The notes below the pieces were generated by a model. The model was not told the DNA's origin. It did not search any database and worked only from the letters and a program-made list of their open reading frames with translations. This document shows, one piece after another, positions 34,546 through 44,282 of a stretch of 64,000 nt of DNA (positions are counted from its first letter, which is position 1; each line of letters opens with the position of its first letter). This DNA is from Maricaulis sp034670125 (lineage in GTDB: Bacteria > Pseudomonadota > Alphaproteobacteria > Caulobacterales > Maricaulaceae): the NCBI RefSeq assembly GCF_034670125.1, contig NZ_JAXMOC010000003.1, positions 186,001 through 250,000 on the forward strand, written 5' to 3'. The translations under genes were made by a program, and so were the position numbers.

Positions 34546-36432
34546 TCAGGCGCCTTGCGGTTCCGGACCGGTGTCCGGCTCTTCGTCCGTGCTTGGCACG
34601 GCACTGCTCGGCGTATCATTCGGCGGCGGCGTTGTTTCGTCCGGACGTTCAGGACGCTTGCCGTCCAGCAGGTCCTTGACCTCCTGGCCGGACAGGATCT
34701 CGAACTCCAGCAGACCTTCGGCCAGCGTGTCGAGATCGGCCCGACGCTCGGTCAGGATACGGCGCGCGGTTGTTTCGGCATCCTCGATCAGGGAGCGGAC
34801 CTCCTTGTCGATCAGCTCGGACGTGTCCGGGGAGATCGCCGGGGCTTCGTAGGAGCGGTTTTCATAGCGCACCCGGCCCAGCGTTTCGGACATGCCCCAT
34901 TCCATCACCATGGCGCGCGCCATGCCGGTGGCCTGCTGGATGTCACTGACAGCACCATTGGTCACGTTTTCCGGGCCCAACGCGATGATTTCGGCTTCAC
35001 GGCCACCGAACAGGGAGGCCAGCCGGGACACGCAATACTGGCGCGAATAGCTGAGACGGTCAGCCTCGGGCAGGTTGAAGGTCACGCCGAGGGCTCGGCC
35101 ACGCGGGATGATGGTGACTTTGTGCAGCGGGTCGTGCTGCGGCATGTTGAGACCGACAATGGCGTGTCCGGCTTCGTGATAGGCGGTCAGCTTCTTCTCG
35201 GCATCGGTCATGACCATGGACCGACGCTCCGGTCCCATCATGACCTTGTCCTTGGCATCCTCGAACTCCTGCATGGCAACACGGCGCTTGTTGCGACGGG
35301 CGGCGAGCAGGGCGGCCTCATTGACCAGATTGGCCAGATCGGCGCCAGAGAAACCGGGCGTGCCGCGGGCGATGATCTTGACGTCGACATCCTCGCTCAG
35401 CGGCACTTCGCGCATGTGGACCTTGAGGATTTTCTCACGACCCAGAATGTCCGGATTGCCGACAACGACTTCGCGGTCGAAACGGCCCGGGCGGCGCAGG
35501 GCCGGATCGAGCACGTCAGGACGGTTGGTCGCGGCGATCAGGATGATGCCTTCATTGGTCTCGAAACCGTCCATCTCGACCAGCAGCTGGTTGAGGGTCT
35601 GTTCGCGCTCGTCATTGCCGCCACCGATACCGGCGCCGCGCGAACGGCCAACGGCGTCGATCTCGTCAATGAAGATGATGCAGGGCGCGTTCTTCTTGGC
35701 CTGCTCGAACATGTCGCGGACACGGCTGGCACCGACGCCGACAAACATCTCGACAAAATCCGAACCGGAAATCGAGAAGAAGGGCACATTGGCTTCACCG
35801 GCCACAGCGCGGGCCAGCAGGGTTTTACCGGTACCCGGAGGACCGACCAGCAGGGCGCCCTTGGGGATCTTGCCGCCCAGGCGCTGGAATTTCGACGGGT
35901 CCTTCAGGAACTCGACAACTTCCTGGAGCTCTTCCTTGGCTTCATCGACCCCGGCGACATCGTCGAAGGTCTTGCGTCCATGGTGCTCTGTCAGCAGGCG
36001 GGCTTTCGACTTGCCAAAGCCCATGGCGCCGCCGCGGCCGCCACCCTGCATCTGGCGCATGAAAAAGATCCACACACCGATCAGCAGCAAAAGCGGGAAC
36101 CAGTTGAACAGCATGGACAGAAAGATATTGCCCTCTTCAGAGGGTTCTTCGACGCGGATGTTCACATCGGCTTCGCGCAGGATGCCAACCGTCTCGGTAT
36201 CGGACGGCGGCAGTACCACTTCGAAACGCTCACCGGACCCGGTCACGGCGAACAGCGTATCGCCCTGAATGGTCGCGCTTTCGATTTCATTGCGCTCCAC
36301 CCGATCCAGAAAATCCGAGTAGGACGGCCCGCGTTGGGTCGTGGCCGGATCGGCCGAACGACCGACCATCTGTACCAGGACCATCACCAGGACGAGGACC
36401 ACGGCCCAGATCGCAATATTTCTCATAGGCAT
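34546..36432 (-). CDS. ftsH: ATP-dependent zinc metalloprotease FtsH
   Basis: 628 residues. Two membrane helices (about 5-23 and 106-126) flank a periplasmic domain. The AAA module has Walker A GPPGTGKT (197-204), Walker B IIFIDEIDA and the second region of homology (NRPDVLDPALRRPGRFDR); the zinc site is HEAGH (419-423). FtsH degrades misfolded membrane proteins and regulators. The C-terminus is a short Pro/Thr/Glu-rich tail. It follows tilS by about 100 bp, an order conserved in many bacteria, and ends at a strong terminator. An ATG two codons downstream could be the start. Confidence 0.97.
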   Translation of the reverse strand: MPMRNIAIWAVVLVLVMVLVQMVGRSADPATTQRGPSYSDFLDRVERNEIESATIQGDTLFAVTGSGERFEVVLPPSDTETVGILREADVNIRVEEPSEEGNIFLSMLFNWFPLLLLIGVWIFFMRQMQGGGRGGAMGFGKSKARLLTEHHGRKTFDDVAGVDEAKEELQEVVEFLKDPSKFQRLGGKIPKGALLVGPPGTGKTLLARAVAGEANVPFFSISGSDFVEMFVGVGASRVRDMFEQAKKNAPCIIFIDEIDAVGRSRGAGIGGGNDEREQTLNQLLVEMDGFETNEGIILIAATNRPDVLDPALRRPGRFDREVVVGNPDILGREKILKVHMREVPLSEDVDVKIIARGTPGFSGADLANLVNEAALLAARRNKRRVAMQEFEDAKDKVMMGPERRSMVMTDAEKKLTAYHEAGHAIVGLNMPQHDPLHKVTIIPRGRALGVTFNLPEADRLSYSRQYCVSRLASLFGGREAEIIALGPENVTNGAVSDIQQATGMARAMVMEWGMSETLGRVRYENRSYEAPAISPDTSELIDKEVRSLIEDAETTARRILTERRADLDTLAEGLLEFEILSGQEVKDLLDGKRPERPDETTPPPNDTPSSAVPSTDEEPDTGPEPQGA

Positions 36433-36535
36433 GCGTTTTTCCGTTCAATCATTCGGTCATTCCCGACCAGATATGGGCACTCCGGCGCTCCGGCGCCAGT
36501 CGGGCAAGCAGCCCTGCGGCTTCAAGCCGCGTCAC

Positions 36536-37903
36536 TCAGGCCATTTCCGGCTCATCAAACCATCCGACCGCCTTTTGCGAAAGCAGACGCCTGCAATATC
36601 TGTGCGCGATCAGCGACCGGGCGATCGGTCTGTCTGTCGCCCCTCCGGTTTTCGGGAGGCCCGTTGAAACCGGACCCATCCCGGCCACCATGACGACCTG
36701 CCCCGCATCACGCGCAACCAGCAGTCCGGCGCGCGCCACACCGGGCACCGACTTCAATATAGCGCGGGATGACAGACCGTCATACGTTTCGCCCAAAATT
36801 CCCCAGTCAAGATTGCGTGCGCCGGCAGAAATCTCGAAGCGACCGTCGAATATCCGGGTCCCGTCAGCCTCGCCTGTCCAGGGATCGGACGCGTGATGGT
36901 CAACACGGCCCAGTACCGCGCCGCGGTCGCGGACCAGCCAAATCGTCCCGCCCGAACCGGCCCAGAGCCGGACACCGCAACCGGTCAGCGGTCCGACGGC
37001 AAGGATGGCTGCATCCAGCGGCTCAAGACGGCCACGTGACGGACTGGCCGGCTGACCGGACACCGCCGTCACCAGGGCGTCCAGGATGGTCAAGCGTGCC
37101 GCCGGAGCGATCCCTGACCAGGCACATCCGTCGAGGCTTGCGCCACCCCAGTCATGCAGCGTCACCGCGGTCTGGCCGCAACGCCAAGCGGTTTGCCGTT
37201 CAACCGCCTGGATCGGACCCAGTTGGTCAGCCAGTGCCGCGAACCGGTCTGTGTCGAACCCGGCCTGCCGCAGTCGCTCAAGGTCCGACCGCGCCCGGAT
37301 GCGAGCGAAGCGATCATCCTTATTGGACGGGTCATCGACCCAGTCGACGCCAGCGCCCCTCAACACGTCCCTCAATTCGGAACGGGTGACACCGAGGCAA
37401 GGTCGCAACAGCTCCAGGTCACGCCCCTCGGGCCAGGCTGGCGATGGCGTCCGTTCTCCCATGGCTGCTGCACTGCGCCAGCTGCCGCCGGCCGCGAGCC
37501 GGAGCCAGAGCGTTTCCGATTGATCATCGCGGGTATGCCCCAGCGCCAGGCCGGTCAGTCCGTTCTCACGACAGGCCTTCGCCAACAAGCGGTGGCGGGC
37601 AGACCGGGCACGCGATTGCAGCCCGCCGCCGACCCGCGCATCGTCCCAGTACAAAATGGAACAGGGCCAACCCAAGCGGGACGCCATCCTTGCGACCAGC
37701 TTCGCCTCATCGCCACTCGTTGATCGCAAACAATGATCGACAGTCAGGACATGCAGGTCGCGGCCCGAGTCACGGGCCCACTCTGAAGCCATGACCAGCA
37801 GGGCCAGGCTGTCCCCCCCACCCGAGCAGGCAATGCCGAGCGGCCCCTGTCCGGCGATCCGGTCGAGCGCTGACCTGACGGTGTCGACAGCCCGCGCGGT
37901 CAC
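36536..37903 (-). CDS. tilS: tRNA(Ile)-lysidine synthetase
   Basis: 455 residues from a GTG two bases after the cpoB stop. The PP-loop motif SGGGDS (27-32) and the ALGHTRDDQSETLWLRL segment identify TilS, which makes lysidine at position 34 of tRNA-Ile(CAU). The N-terminal catalytic domain spans about 20-215; the C-terminal region is divergent, as usual. The gene is essential in most bacteria. Its place between cpoB and ftsH is typical of alphaproteobacteria. Confidence 0.93.
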   Translation of the reverse strand: MTARAVDTVRSALDRIAGQGPLGIACSGGGDSLALLVMASEWARDSGRDLHVLTVDHCLRSTSGDEAKLVARMASRLGWPCSILYWDDARVGGGLQSRARSARHRLLAKACRENGLTGLALGHTRDDQSETLWLRLAAGGSWRSAAAMGERTPSPAWPEGRDLELLRPCLGVTRSELRDVLRGAGVDWVDDPSNKDDRFARIRARSDLERLRQAGFDTDRFAALADQLGPIQAVERQTAWRCGQTAVTLHDWGGASLDGCAWSGIAPAARLTILDALVTAVSGQPASPSRGRLEPLDAAILAVGPLTGCGVRLWAGSGGTIWLVRDRGAVLGRVDHHASDPWTGEADGTRIFDGRFEISAGARNLDWGILGETYDGLSSRAILKSVPGVARAGLLVARDAGQVVMVAGMGPVSTGLPKTGGATDRPIARSLIAHRYCRRLLSQKAVGWFDEPEMA

Positions 37904-37905
37904 GC

Positions 37906-38787
37906 CTAGCGGCAGTTGGCGCGCACAGATTCCCGGGCCGCCCGCGCTTGCGACGCTGGCGCGGCATTGGGGAATTGGCGGCCGAACCGGGCCAGGGTCG
38001 AACAGGCATCGTCGGTCCGCCCCATCCCGTGCAGGGACGCAGCCAGTCTGACCAGGGCATCCGGGGCTTTTTCGCCAGATGGCTGCAGCCGCAGCGACGC
38101 GATGAAGGCGTCGGCTGCCCGGGTGAAATCACTGCGCACGTAGAAGGTTTCGCCCAACCAGTATTGCGCCTGTGCGGTCAGGGCATGATCGGGGTTGTCG
38201 GCGATGAAGGACTCGAATCCGGACTGCGCCCCGATAAAGTCACTATCGACCAGTCGTGCTCGCGCTGCGTTGAAAGTGACGGTCGGGTCGACCGCATCCA
38301 TCTGCGGCGCAGACGGGGCGCCGCCCGCATTGCCGCCCAGCACGCCGGTTGCGGCGGCCCGGGCCTCGGCATGGGGGTCGTCCGGATCGACGATGGCCAA
38401 CGTGGACCCGTCAACTTCGGCATCGGGGCCATCCAGGCCTTCATTCATCCAGGCGACGGCGGCATCATCCATGACCGGTACGGCCGCCTGGCTGCGGGCC
38501 TCGGCCTCGGCCTCAAGCGTTTCGAGCTGCTGGCGCAACTGGCGGTTTTCGAAGGTCAGGCGCTCGGTCTCACCGGTCAGGGCCTGGACCTGGTATTCCA
38601 GCTCGTCCATGCGCCGGATCAAGGCTTCCGCGACCGGATCGCCGGCCATGAATTCCGCTTCCAGGTTGCCGATCCGCACTTCAGTGGCATCGATGCGTTC
38701 GGCCAGTTCCCGGCGTGATTGGGCTTGGGAGGGGGCGCTGAGGGCGATCGCCGCCGTGAGCGCGGAAAGGCAAATAAGTCTGATCAT
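37906..38787 (-). CDS. cpoB: Tol-Pal system protein YbgF/CpoB
   Basis: 293 residues. Signal peptide MIRLICLSALTAAIALSAPS ending at AQA; coiled-coil trimerisation region at ~25-100 (RRMDELEYQVQALTGETERL); a variable linker; then TPR repeats from ~165 to the end (YWLGETFYVRSDFTRAADAF). CpoB is periplasmic and links the Tol complex with cell-wall synthesis during outer-membrane constriction. It follows pal with a hairpin between, and runs into tilS. Confidence 0.92.
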   Translation of the reverse strand: MIRLICLSALTAAIALSAPSQAQSRRELAERIDATEVRIGNLEAEFMAGDPVAEALIRRMDELEYQVQALTGETERLTFENRQLRQQLETLEAEAEARSQAAVPVMDDAAVAWMNEGLDGPDAEVDGSTLAIVDPDDPHAEARAAATGVLGGNAGGAPSAPQMDAVDPTVTFNAARARLVDSDFIGAQSGFESFIADNPDHALTAQAQYWLGETFYVRSDFTRAADAFIASLRLQPSGEKAPDALVRLAASLHGMGRTDDACSTLARFGRQFPNAAPASQARAARESVRANCR

Positions 38788-38840
38788 GGAAACGCACCTA
38801 TCGGAAGAGGACGGCGAAAATACGGCCTGTTGCCGGAATT

Positions 38841-38875
38841 GAAAACGCCCGCGACGACGAGGTCACGGGCGTTTC
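38841..38875 (-). terminator. Hairpin terminator/attenuator between pal and cpoB
   Basis: On the minus strand AAACGCCCGTGAC and GTCGCGGGCGTTT form a 13-bp stem (one T-G pair) with a six-base loop, then TTTC. It may end many transcripts after pal and reduce cpoB-tilS-ftsH expression, or protect the 3' end of the pal mRNA. Confidence 0.65.
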
Positions 38876-38895
38876 CTGTCTCAAGCGGAAACCGA

Positions 38896-39417
38896 CTAGT
38901 TGGTATAGCCGCTCAGCAGCGTGGTTGTCGCATTGCGGTTGACTGCCCAGCAGCTTTCCGACGACTGCGTGCAGGACGGACGTTCCTTGCCGTAGGACGT
39001 CGTGGAGATCCGGGACGGATCAACGCCCTGGCTGATCAGGTATGTCCGGGCCGCACTGGCACGACGGGCACCGAGCGCGAGATTGTATTCGCGGGTGCCG
39101 CGCTCATCGCAATTGCCGGCGACCAGAATGCGGGTGCCCGGGTAAGAGGCAAGCCAGGCGGCCTGGCGGCGCAGCGTGGCACGGGCTTCATCGGAAAGAT
39201 CATGGCGATCGAGGCCGTAGAAGACACGGTCCCCGGCGTTGGCCACAAAATGGGCCGACGAGCCAGCCGTCGGTCCGGTTTCGACCGGGCGGGTATCCTC
39301 GATGGGCCGATCAACAGGGCGTGTATCCCGGACCGGCGCGGTTTCCTCGACCGGCGTCGACGCACAAGCGGTCGCAAATGCCCCAAGCGCCGCAACAGCA
39401 AACAGTTTGATTTTCAT
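38896..39417 (-). CDS. pal: Peptidoglycan-associated lipoprotein Pal
   Basis: 173 residues. Lipoprotein signal with lipobox ending at C18 (FATAC). A Pro/Thr/Asp/Arg-rich linker precedes the OmpA-like domain (about 55-170): YGLDRHDLSDEARATL, then GNCDERGTREYNLALGARRA, the peptidoglycan-binding motif. Two extra cysteines in RPSCTQSSESCW could form a disulfide near the C-terminus. Pal anchors the outer membrane to peptidoglycan and binds TolB. It lies downstream of tolB with a 133-bp space. Confidence 0.95.
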   Translation of the reverse strand: MKIKLFAVAALGAFATACASTPVEETAPVRDTRPVDRPIEDTRPVETGPTAGSSAHFVANAGDRVFYGLDRHDLSDEARATLRRQAAWLASYPGTRILVAGNCDERGTREYNLALGARRASAARTYLISQGVDPSRISTTSYGKERPSCTQSSESCWAVNRNATTTLLSGYTN

Positions 39418-39550
39418 AATGTTACACCCTCATCCAGCCCAAGCACACACGGCCTGTGACTTACTCCCAATCACGACACGCGTGATACTGAACCGACGAC
39501 GGCCCCCCCAATGGTGCCGCTTACCAGACAAAACGTTACGCAGAAATCCG

Positions 39551-40912
39551 TCACTCAATCAAGGGCGACCATGCGGGATCGGACGCCATGCCACCGGTCG
39601 CCAACCGTCTGAGGTTGAAGCCGGCAAGGTCGACGCTCCAGATCTCGTAGCGGGTTCCATTGGCGCGCTGCTCGCCACGTGTGAACAGCAAGACACGCCC
39701 GTTGGGCGACCAGGCAGGCGTGTCCACAAAGTAGCCCTCGTAGAGGATTCGCTCGATGCCCGAGCCGTCGGCACGCACAACGCCGAGCAGGAATTGTCCG
39801 CCAATCTGCTTGGTGAAGGCAATCAGGTCGCCGCGCGGTGACCAGACCGGCGTCGTATAGCGGCCCGACCCGAAGGTGATCCGCTGAACGTCGCTGCCGT
39901 CACGATTCATCACATAGAGTTGCGATCCGCCGCCACGGGCCGAGGAAAAGACGATCCGCTCGCCATCCGGGGCGAAAGATGGCTCCACATCATCCGCCGG
40001 GTGCTGTGTCAGGCGTTGCAGATTGCGTGTCTGAAGGTCGAACAGGTGAATATCATGTCCCGACCGTGTCTCGATCGATACCGCCAGTTCCGACCCGTCC
40101 GGCGAGAACCGCGCTGACAGGCTCTGCCCGTCCGGATCGACCTGGCTGGCCGCGCCGGCGCCGCCGGACGCGAACAGGGCCTCCTGGCGACCGGTTTCCA
40201 GATTGTAGAGATAGGTGGTCGCCTGGCCGTCGAGGAAGGAGACATAGGTGATCTCCTGGGCGCTGGGCGAGTAATTGGGCAGCAGGGCCATGTAGGACCG
40301 GTCGGTGAGGAAGGACGGGTTGGCGCCATCCTGGTCCATCAGCGCCAGCTGGCGGATCGGTTCGCCCTCAATGCCGCGACCTTCGGAAACATAGACGATG
40401 CGCGTGTTGAAATAACCGGTCTCGCCGGTCAGGCGCTCATACACGGCATCGGCCAAGCGATGGGCCACGCGGCGCCAGTTTTCCGGAGCCGTGCGGTATT
40501 GAAGGCCCAGAAGCTGCTCTTCCAGACGTGTATCCCAGAGCCGGAAGCCGACGACCAGGCGGCCGTCCTCCTGGATGGTGACGCTGCCGACCAGAAGCGC
40601 GTCGGCATTGATCACCCGCCAATCGGAAAAGCGCGGGCGCAGATCGATATTGGCGATGTCCTCGATGAAGGCGTCCTGGTCGACCGGCGCGAACAGGCCG
40701 GAACTGGCCAGATCGTTGGCAACAACCCGGGTGATGTCGGCGCCGCGACGCAGCGCCTCGTCTGACGCTCCCACAAAATCCGGGACGGCGATCGGCATCG
40801 GGTCGAGATTACCCTGGGTCACATCGACCCGGAGTGGTTCCTGGGCGTGGGACGCGGAACTCAAACCCAACAGGGTCAGCAAGGCTGCAAACAGGACGAG
40901 AATTCGGGTCAT
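39551..40912 (-). CDS. tolB: Tol-Pal system beta-propeller protein TolB
   Basis: 453 residues. Signal peptide (RILVLFAALLTLLGLSSASHA), an N-terminal alpha/beta domain (~25-165) and a six-bladed propeller built of repeated units such as SPDGSELAVSIETRSGHDI, FAPDGERIVFSSARGGGSQL and WSPRGDLIAFTKQIGGQ. TolB is periplasmic and shuttles between Pal and TolA. It begins 27 bp after the tolA stop, in the usual order Q-R-A-B-pal. Confidence 0.96.
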   Translation of the reverse strand: MTRILVLFAALLTLLGLSSASHAQEPLRVDVTQGNLDPMPIAVPDFVGASDEALRRGADITRVVANDLASSGLFAPVDQDAFIEDIANIDLRPRFSDWRVINADALLVGSVTIQEDGRLVVGFRLWDTRLEEQLLGLQYRTAPENWRRVAHRLADAVYERLTGETGYFNTRIVYVSEGRGIEGEPIRQLALMDQDGANPSFLTDRSYMALLPNYSPSAQEITYVSFLDGQATTYLYNLETGRQEALFASGGAGAASQVDPDGQSLSARFSPDGSELAVSIETRSGHDIHLFDLQTRNLQRLTQHPADDVEPSFAPDGERIVFSSARGGGSQLYVMNRDGSDVQRITFGSGRYTTPVWSPRGDLIAFTKQIGGQFLLGVVRADGSGIERILYEGYFVDTPAWSPNGRVLLFTRGEQRANGTRYEIWSVDLAGFNLRRLATGGMASDPAWSPLIE

Positions 40913-40939
40913 GGGACAGGGTCTCCGGGACGGGTGTGA

Positions 40940-41761
40940 CTAGCCACCGTATAAGGACGGCGAAAAATTGACCTCAATTTGACGCCACTCGGAATAAGCT
41001 TCCGGTGGCAGCGGATAGGGCTGGCACTGAACGGCCGCGCGCAAGGCCCGCTCACCCGCAACGCGCAGGTAGGGGTTGGGCGAATTGAGGATACGTGCCT
41101 GGTCGGTGAGACGTGGCGGTCCGGTCAGTTCGCCGGACCGGTCGAGGTTCAACACCAGTTGCACTGCCAGCTCGTCGGGTTCGGGCGCATCCAGCGACGC
41201 GCGCCAGCAACGGGACAGGTGGGATCGGAGCATCACCTGCAGGGTCGCTGTCATCTGCTCGCCATCACCGACCGCCTCACGCCGCGCGCCTTCATCCGCC
41301 GCTTGGGTGTCACGGGTTTCCGCGACGCTTCTGGACAGGTCACCCAACATGTCATTCAGGGAGGGTTCGGCCGGCCTAGCCTGTGGTTCCGGACGGCGCT
41401 GTGGTTCGGGACGCTGTGGCTCGGGTACTGGTGCCTCTTCGACGGGCTCGGGTTCAGGGGCCGCGGGCGTTTCCGGCGCTTCATCGATGATTTCAGGTTC
41501 CGGTTCGACCGGCTCGGGCTCGGGTGCCGGAGCCTGTTCCGGCTCATCAATGGCATCATCAATTGTGTCAGCCGGCTCGTCGTCAATGACCGGCTCGGGA
41601 TCCGGGCGCGCAGCGCGGATATTGGTCGTCTCACCCAAGGTCACCAGCTCGATGGGCACGACCGGTGTCGTCTCGAACACGCTGGTCATGCGGGGCAGAT
41701 AGATCAGCCCCGCGGCGATGATGCCGCCGTGTACGAAAAGGGAGAGGACAAAACCACGCAC
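40940..41761 (-). CDS. tolA: TolA-like cell envelope protein
   Basis: 273 residues from a GTG. One N-terminal membrane helix (FVLSLFVHGGIIAAGLIYL) with the SHxxH-like SLFVHG element that meets TolQR, a long Pro/Glu-rich extended region (about 50-135; many PEPEP units in place of the Ala/Lys helix of E. coli), and a TonB/TolA-type C-terminal domain (MLRSHLSRCWRAS to AAVQCQPYPLP) with a likely disulfide C-C pair. It transmits the TolQR energised motion to Pal/TolB. Gene order makes the identity secure. Confidence 0.9.
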   Translation of the reverse strand: MRGFVLSLFVHGGIIAAGLIYLPRMTSVFETTPVVPIELVTLGETTNIRAARPDPEPVIDDEPADTIDDAIDEPEQAPAPEPEPVEPEPEIIDEAPETPAAPEPEPVEEAPVPEPQRPEPQRRPEPQARPAEPSLNDMLGDLSRSVAETRDTQAADEGARREAVGDGEQMTATLQVMLRSHLSRCWRASLDAPEPDELAVQLVLNLDRSGELTGPPRLTDQARILNSPNPYLRVAGERALRAAVQCQPYPLPPEAYSEWRQIEVNFSPSLYGG

Positions 41762-41774
41762 CAGACTGTCGCCG

Positions 41775-42209
41775 CTATTGCTGCACCGGGTCCGTCACCA
41801 GGCCCAGATTGGAGAAACCGGCCGCATTGATGCGCGCCATGACGCGCGCCACGTCGCCATAAGCGGCACCATCATCGGCACGAATATAGATGCGGGCGTC
41901 AAAACCCGTACCGGCGATGGCCCGCAGGCGCGGCACCAGCTCGGTCAGCGGAATCTCGGTTTCCTGGAGATAGATCAGCCCGTCCGCATTGACGGTCACG
42001 GTCAGAGGTTCCTCGCCAGCCGGCAGGTTGCGGGCCTCGGTTTCCGGCAGATTGACCGGAACGCCCACCGTGAGCAGGGGCGCGGTGATCATGAAGACGA
42101 TCAGCAGGACCAGCATCACGTCCACAAACGGTGTGACATTGATTTCCGCCTTCGGCTTCCAGCGGGCCCGGCCGCGACCGGATCCGCCACTATCGAGTGA
42201 CACTGCCAT
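41775..42209 (-). CDS. tolR: Tol-Pal proton-channel protein TolR (ExbD family)
   Basis: 144 residues from the ATG at 42209, four bases after the tolQ stop. One membrane helix follows INVTPFVDVMLVLLIVFM, which holds the essential aspartate D30 of the proton path. The periplasmic domain has ADGLIYLQETEIPLTEL and IYIRADDGAAYGDVARVM, typical of ExbD/TolR. With TolQ it harnesses proton motive force to drive TolA. Confidence 0.95.
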   Translation of the reverse strand: MAVSLDSGGSGRGRARWKPKAEINVTPFVDVMLVLLIVFMITAPLLTVGVPVNLPETEARNLPAGEEPLTVTVNADGLIYLQETEIPLTELVPRLRAIAGTGFDARIYIRADDGAAYGDVARVMARINAAGFSNLGLVTDPVQQ

Positions 42210-42213
42210 CGGC

Positions 42214-42882
<669 letters not shown>

Positions 42883-43052
42883 GACGCTCACCCTTGCGCT
42901 TCGGACCCACGCACGCGGTTCCGATACCGTGTTTCACAAACCGTCCGTCGCCATGCAGACTTTGTGCCTGCGCTGACGCGTTCCGCCCGGAACGGTTCCT
43001 GCCTATCGAATACGGCAAATTTCAGGAGGTGATAACCGCAAATACTGCGCGA

Positions 43053-43727
43053 TCACGTCTCGTCGTTGTGCGCAACCGTGTGGGGCGCGACGGCTTCGAC
43101 CACATCCCAGTGTTCAACGATGCGCCCGTCTTCCAGGCGCAGCAGGTCGCACGCCCGGTAGGTTTCGCCATCCATGTCGAAGCAGGAGAAGACCGCAACA
43201 TAGGCGCCCTCGCCGACAATGTCGTCGACACCATGATAGACAAGGCCGGGCCGTGGGCGTCGGCGGGCCACAAGCGCATCGAGGCCCTCGGGTCGACAGC
43301 ACGTGCCGGGCGTGTGGGTGACAAAGCGACCCCGGTCTATGAAGGCATCGCGGTGCTCGGAGGCACCCTCCCGAACCACCAGCTGGATGAAGGCGTTGAC
43401 CTGAGCCTTGTTGAGCGCGGCTTCATCCTTCAGCTTCCGGTCCGGCTCGGCAGCCGTGGACACGGCGCAGTACTCGCCTTCGGGCGAAAAACGGGCAGAC
43501 ACCTGGCGCTGGACATTCATCAGGCCGGCGGCCGTTCGACGGATCAGGCTCATTGTGACCCAGACCTCGCCGCCCTCGTCCGGTTCGTGCACCGAATGCA
43601 TGAACATGAACGGGCCATCCTGGAGGACGCGAGCCACGTTGAATTCGAAATTGGGCGGTGGACCCGACGCATCAGCGGCGGCCCGCTTCGCGCGTCCCGA
43701 TGATTTCCAGACCTTGGCCACCAGCAT
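43053..43727 (-). CDS. NTF2/SnoaL-like domain protein in the tol locus
   Basis: 224 residues from the ATG at 43727; longer starts up to 43811 are in frame. The C-terminal ~120 residues look like a SnoaL-type alpha+beta barrel: FIQLVVREGASEHRDAFID, FVTHTPG, then YRACDLLRLEDGRIVEHWD, the family hallmark, as in predicted SnoaL-like aldol-condensation proteins. The N-terminal part (~1-110) is related to the same fold or is a separate domain (GPFMFMHSVHEPDEGGEVW). Function unknown. It sits between ybgC and tolQ, which are normally adjacent. Confidence 0.7.
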   Translation of the reverse strand: MLVAKVWKSSGRAKRAAADASGPPPNFEFNVARVLQDGPFMFMHSVHEPDEGGEVWVTMSLIRRTAAGLMNVQRQVSARFSPEGEYCAVSTAAEPDRKLKDEAALNKAQVNAFIQLVVREGASEHRDAFIDRGRFVTHTPGTCCRPEGLDALVARRRPRPGLVYHGVDDIVGEGAYVAVFSCFDMDGETYRACDLLRLEDGRIVEHWDVVEAVAPHTVAHNDET

Positions 43728-43829
43728 TCCCCCCTGCCATCTACAGGGGTAATTGTCGCAGGTCCGTCCGGCAAGAGACTGCGGCGGTCCTGGCGACCGA
43801 ATGGTTGTCATTGTTAATGAGCAGACGGC

Positions 43830-44282
43830 TCAGCCGACCAGATACTCGCGCCATTTGTCCCGCATCCAATGCGGTGGTCGCTTGGCGCTCCCGGTTCCGT
43901 CTATGCAGACGGCTTCGACAGTCGCAGACGCCACCAGCTCATCGGCTCGATGGAGGGTCTGCTCCATCATCAGGCGGGCGCCGACTGGCGGCCTGAAACA
44001 GGTGCCGACCATCAGCACGTCATCGACGCGGGCGGCCCGGACGAATTCGACCGCCATGCGACGTACGGCAAATGCCAGGGACGGCTCCAACGCCGCCAAC
44101 TCGGAATGATGGATGCCACAGGCGCGCAGGCTCTCTGTCCGGCCACGTTCGAAAAAATGGAGATAGCGCGCGTGATAGACGACGCCCGAAAAATCGGTGT
44201 CCTCATAGTAGACCCGCACCGGCAAGCGGTGCGTCTTGTCCGGCCCGATTGATCCGGTCGCCGGCATCATCATGTCGCTCAT
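43830..44282 (-). CDS. ybgC: Tol-Pal associated acyl-CoA thioesterase YbgC
   Basis: 150 residues. Hot-dog fold 4HBT thioesterase: YYEDTDFSGVVYHARYLHFF holds the catalytic aspartate (D30) in the D-x-x-G-V-V-Y-H motif, followed by FERGRTESLR. It hydrolyses acyl-CoA or acyl-ACP and often sits upstream of tolQ, with a suggested phospholipid role. The ATG overlaps the ruvB stop (ATGA), so it is coupled to the ruv operon. Confidence 0.92.
   Translation of the reverse strand: MSDMMMPATGSIGPDKTHRLPVRVYYEDTDFSGVVYHARYLHFFERGRTESLRACGIHHSELAALEPSLAFAVRRMAVEFVRAARVDDVLMVGTCFRPPVGARLMMEQTLHRADELVASATVEAVCIDGTGSAKRPPHWMRDKWREYLVG

Noticed and set aside
34507..36693. 728-codon plus-strand frame opposite ftsH
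   Set aside because: It mirrors ftsH, which has all AAA and zinc-protease motifs; long open antisense frames are common in GC-rich genes.
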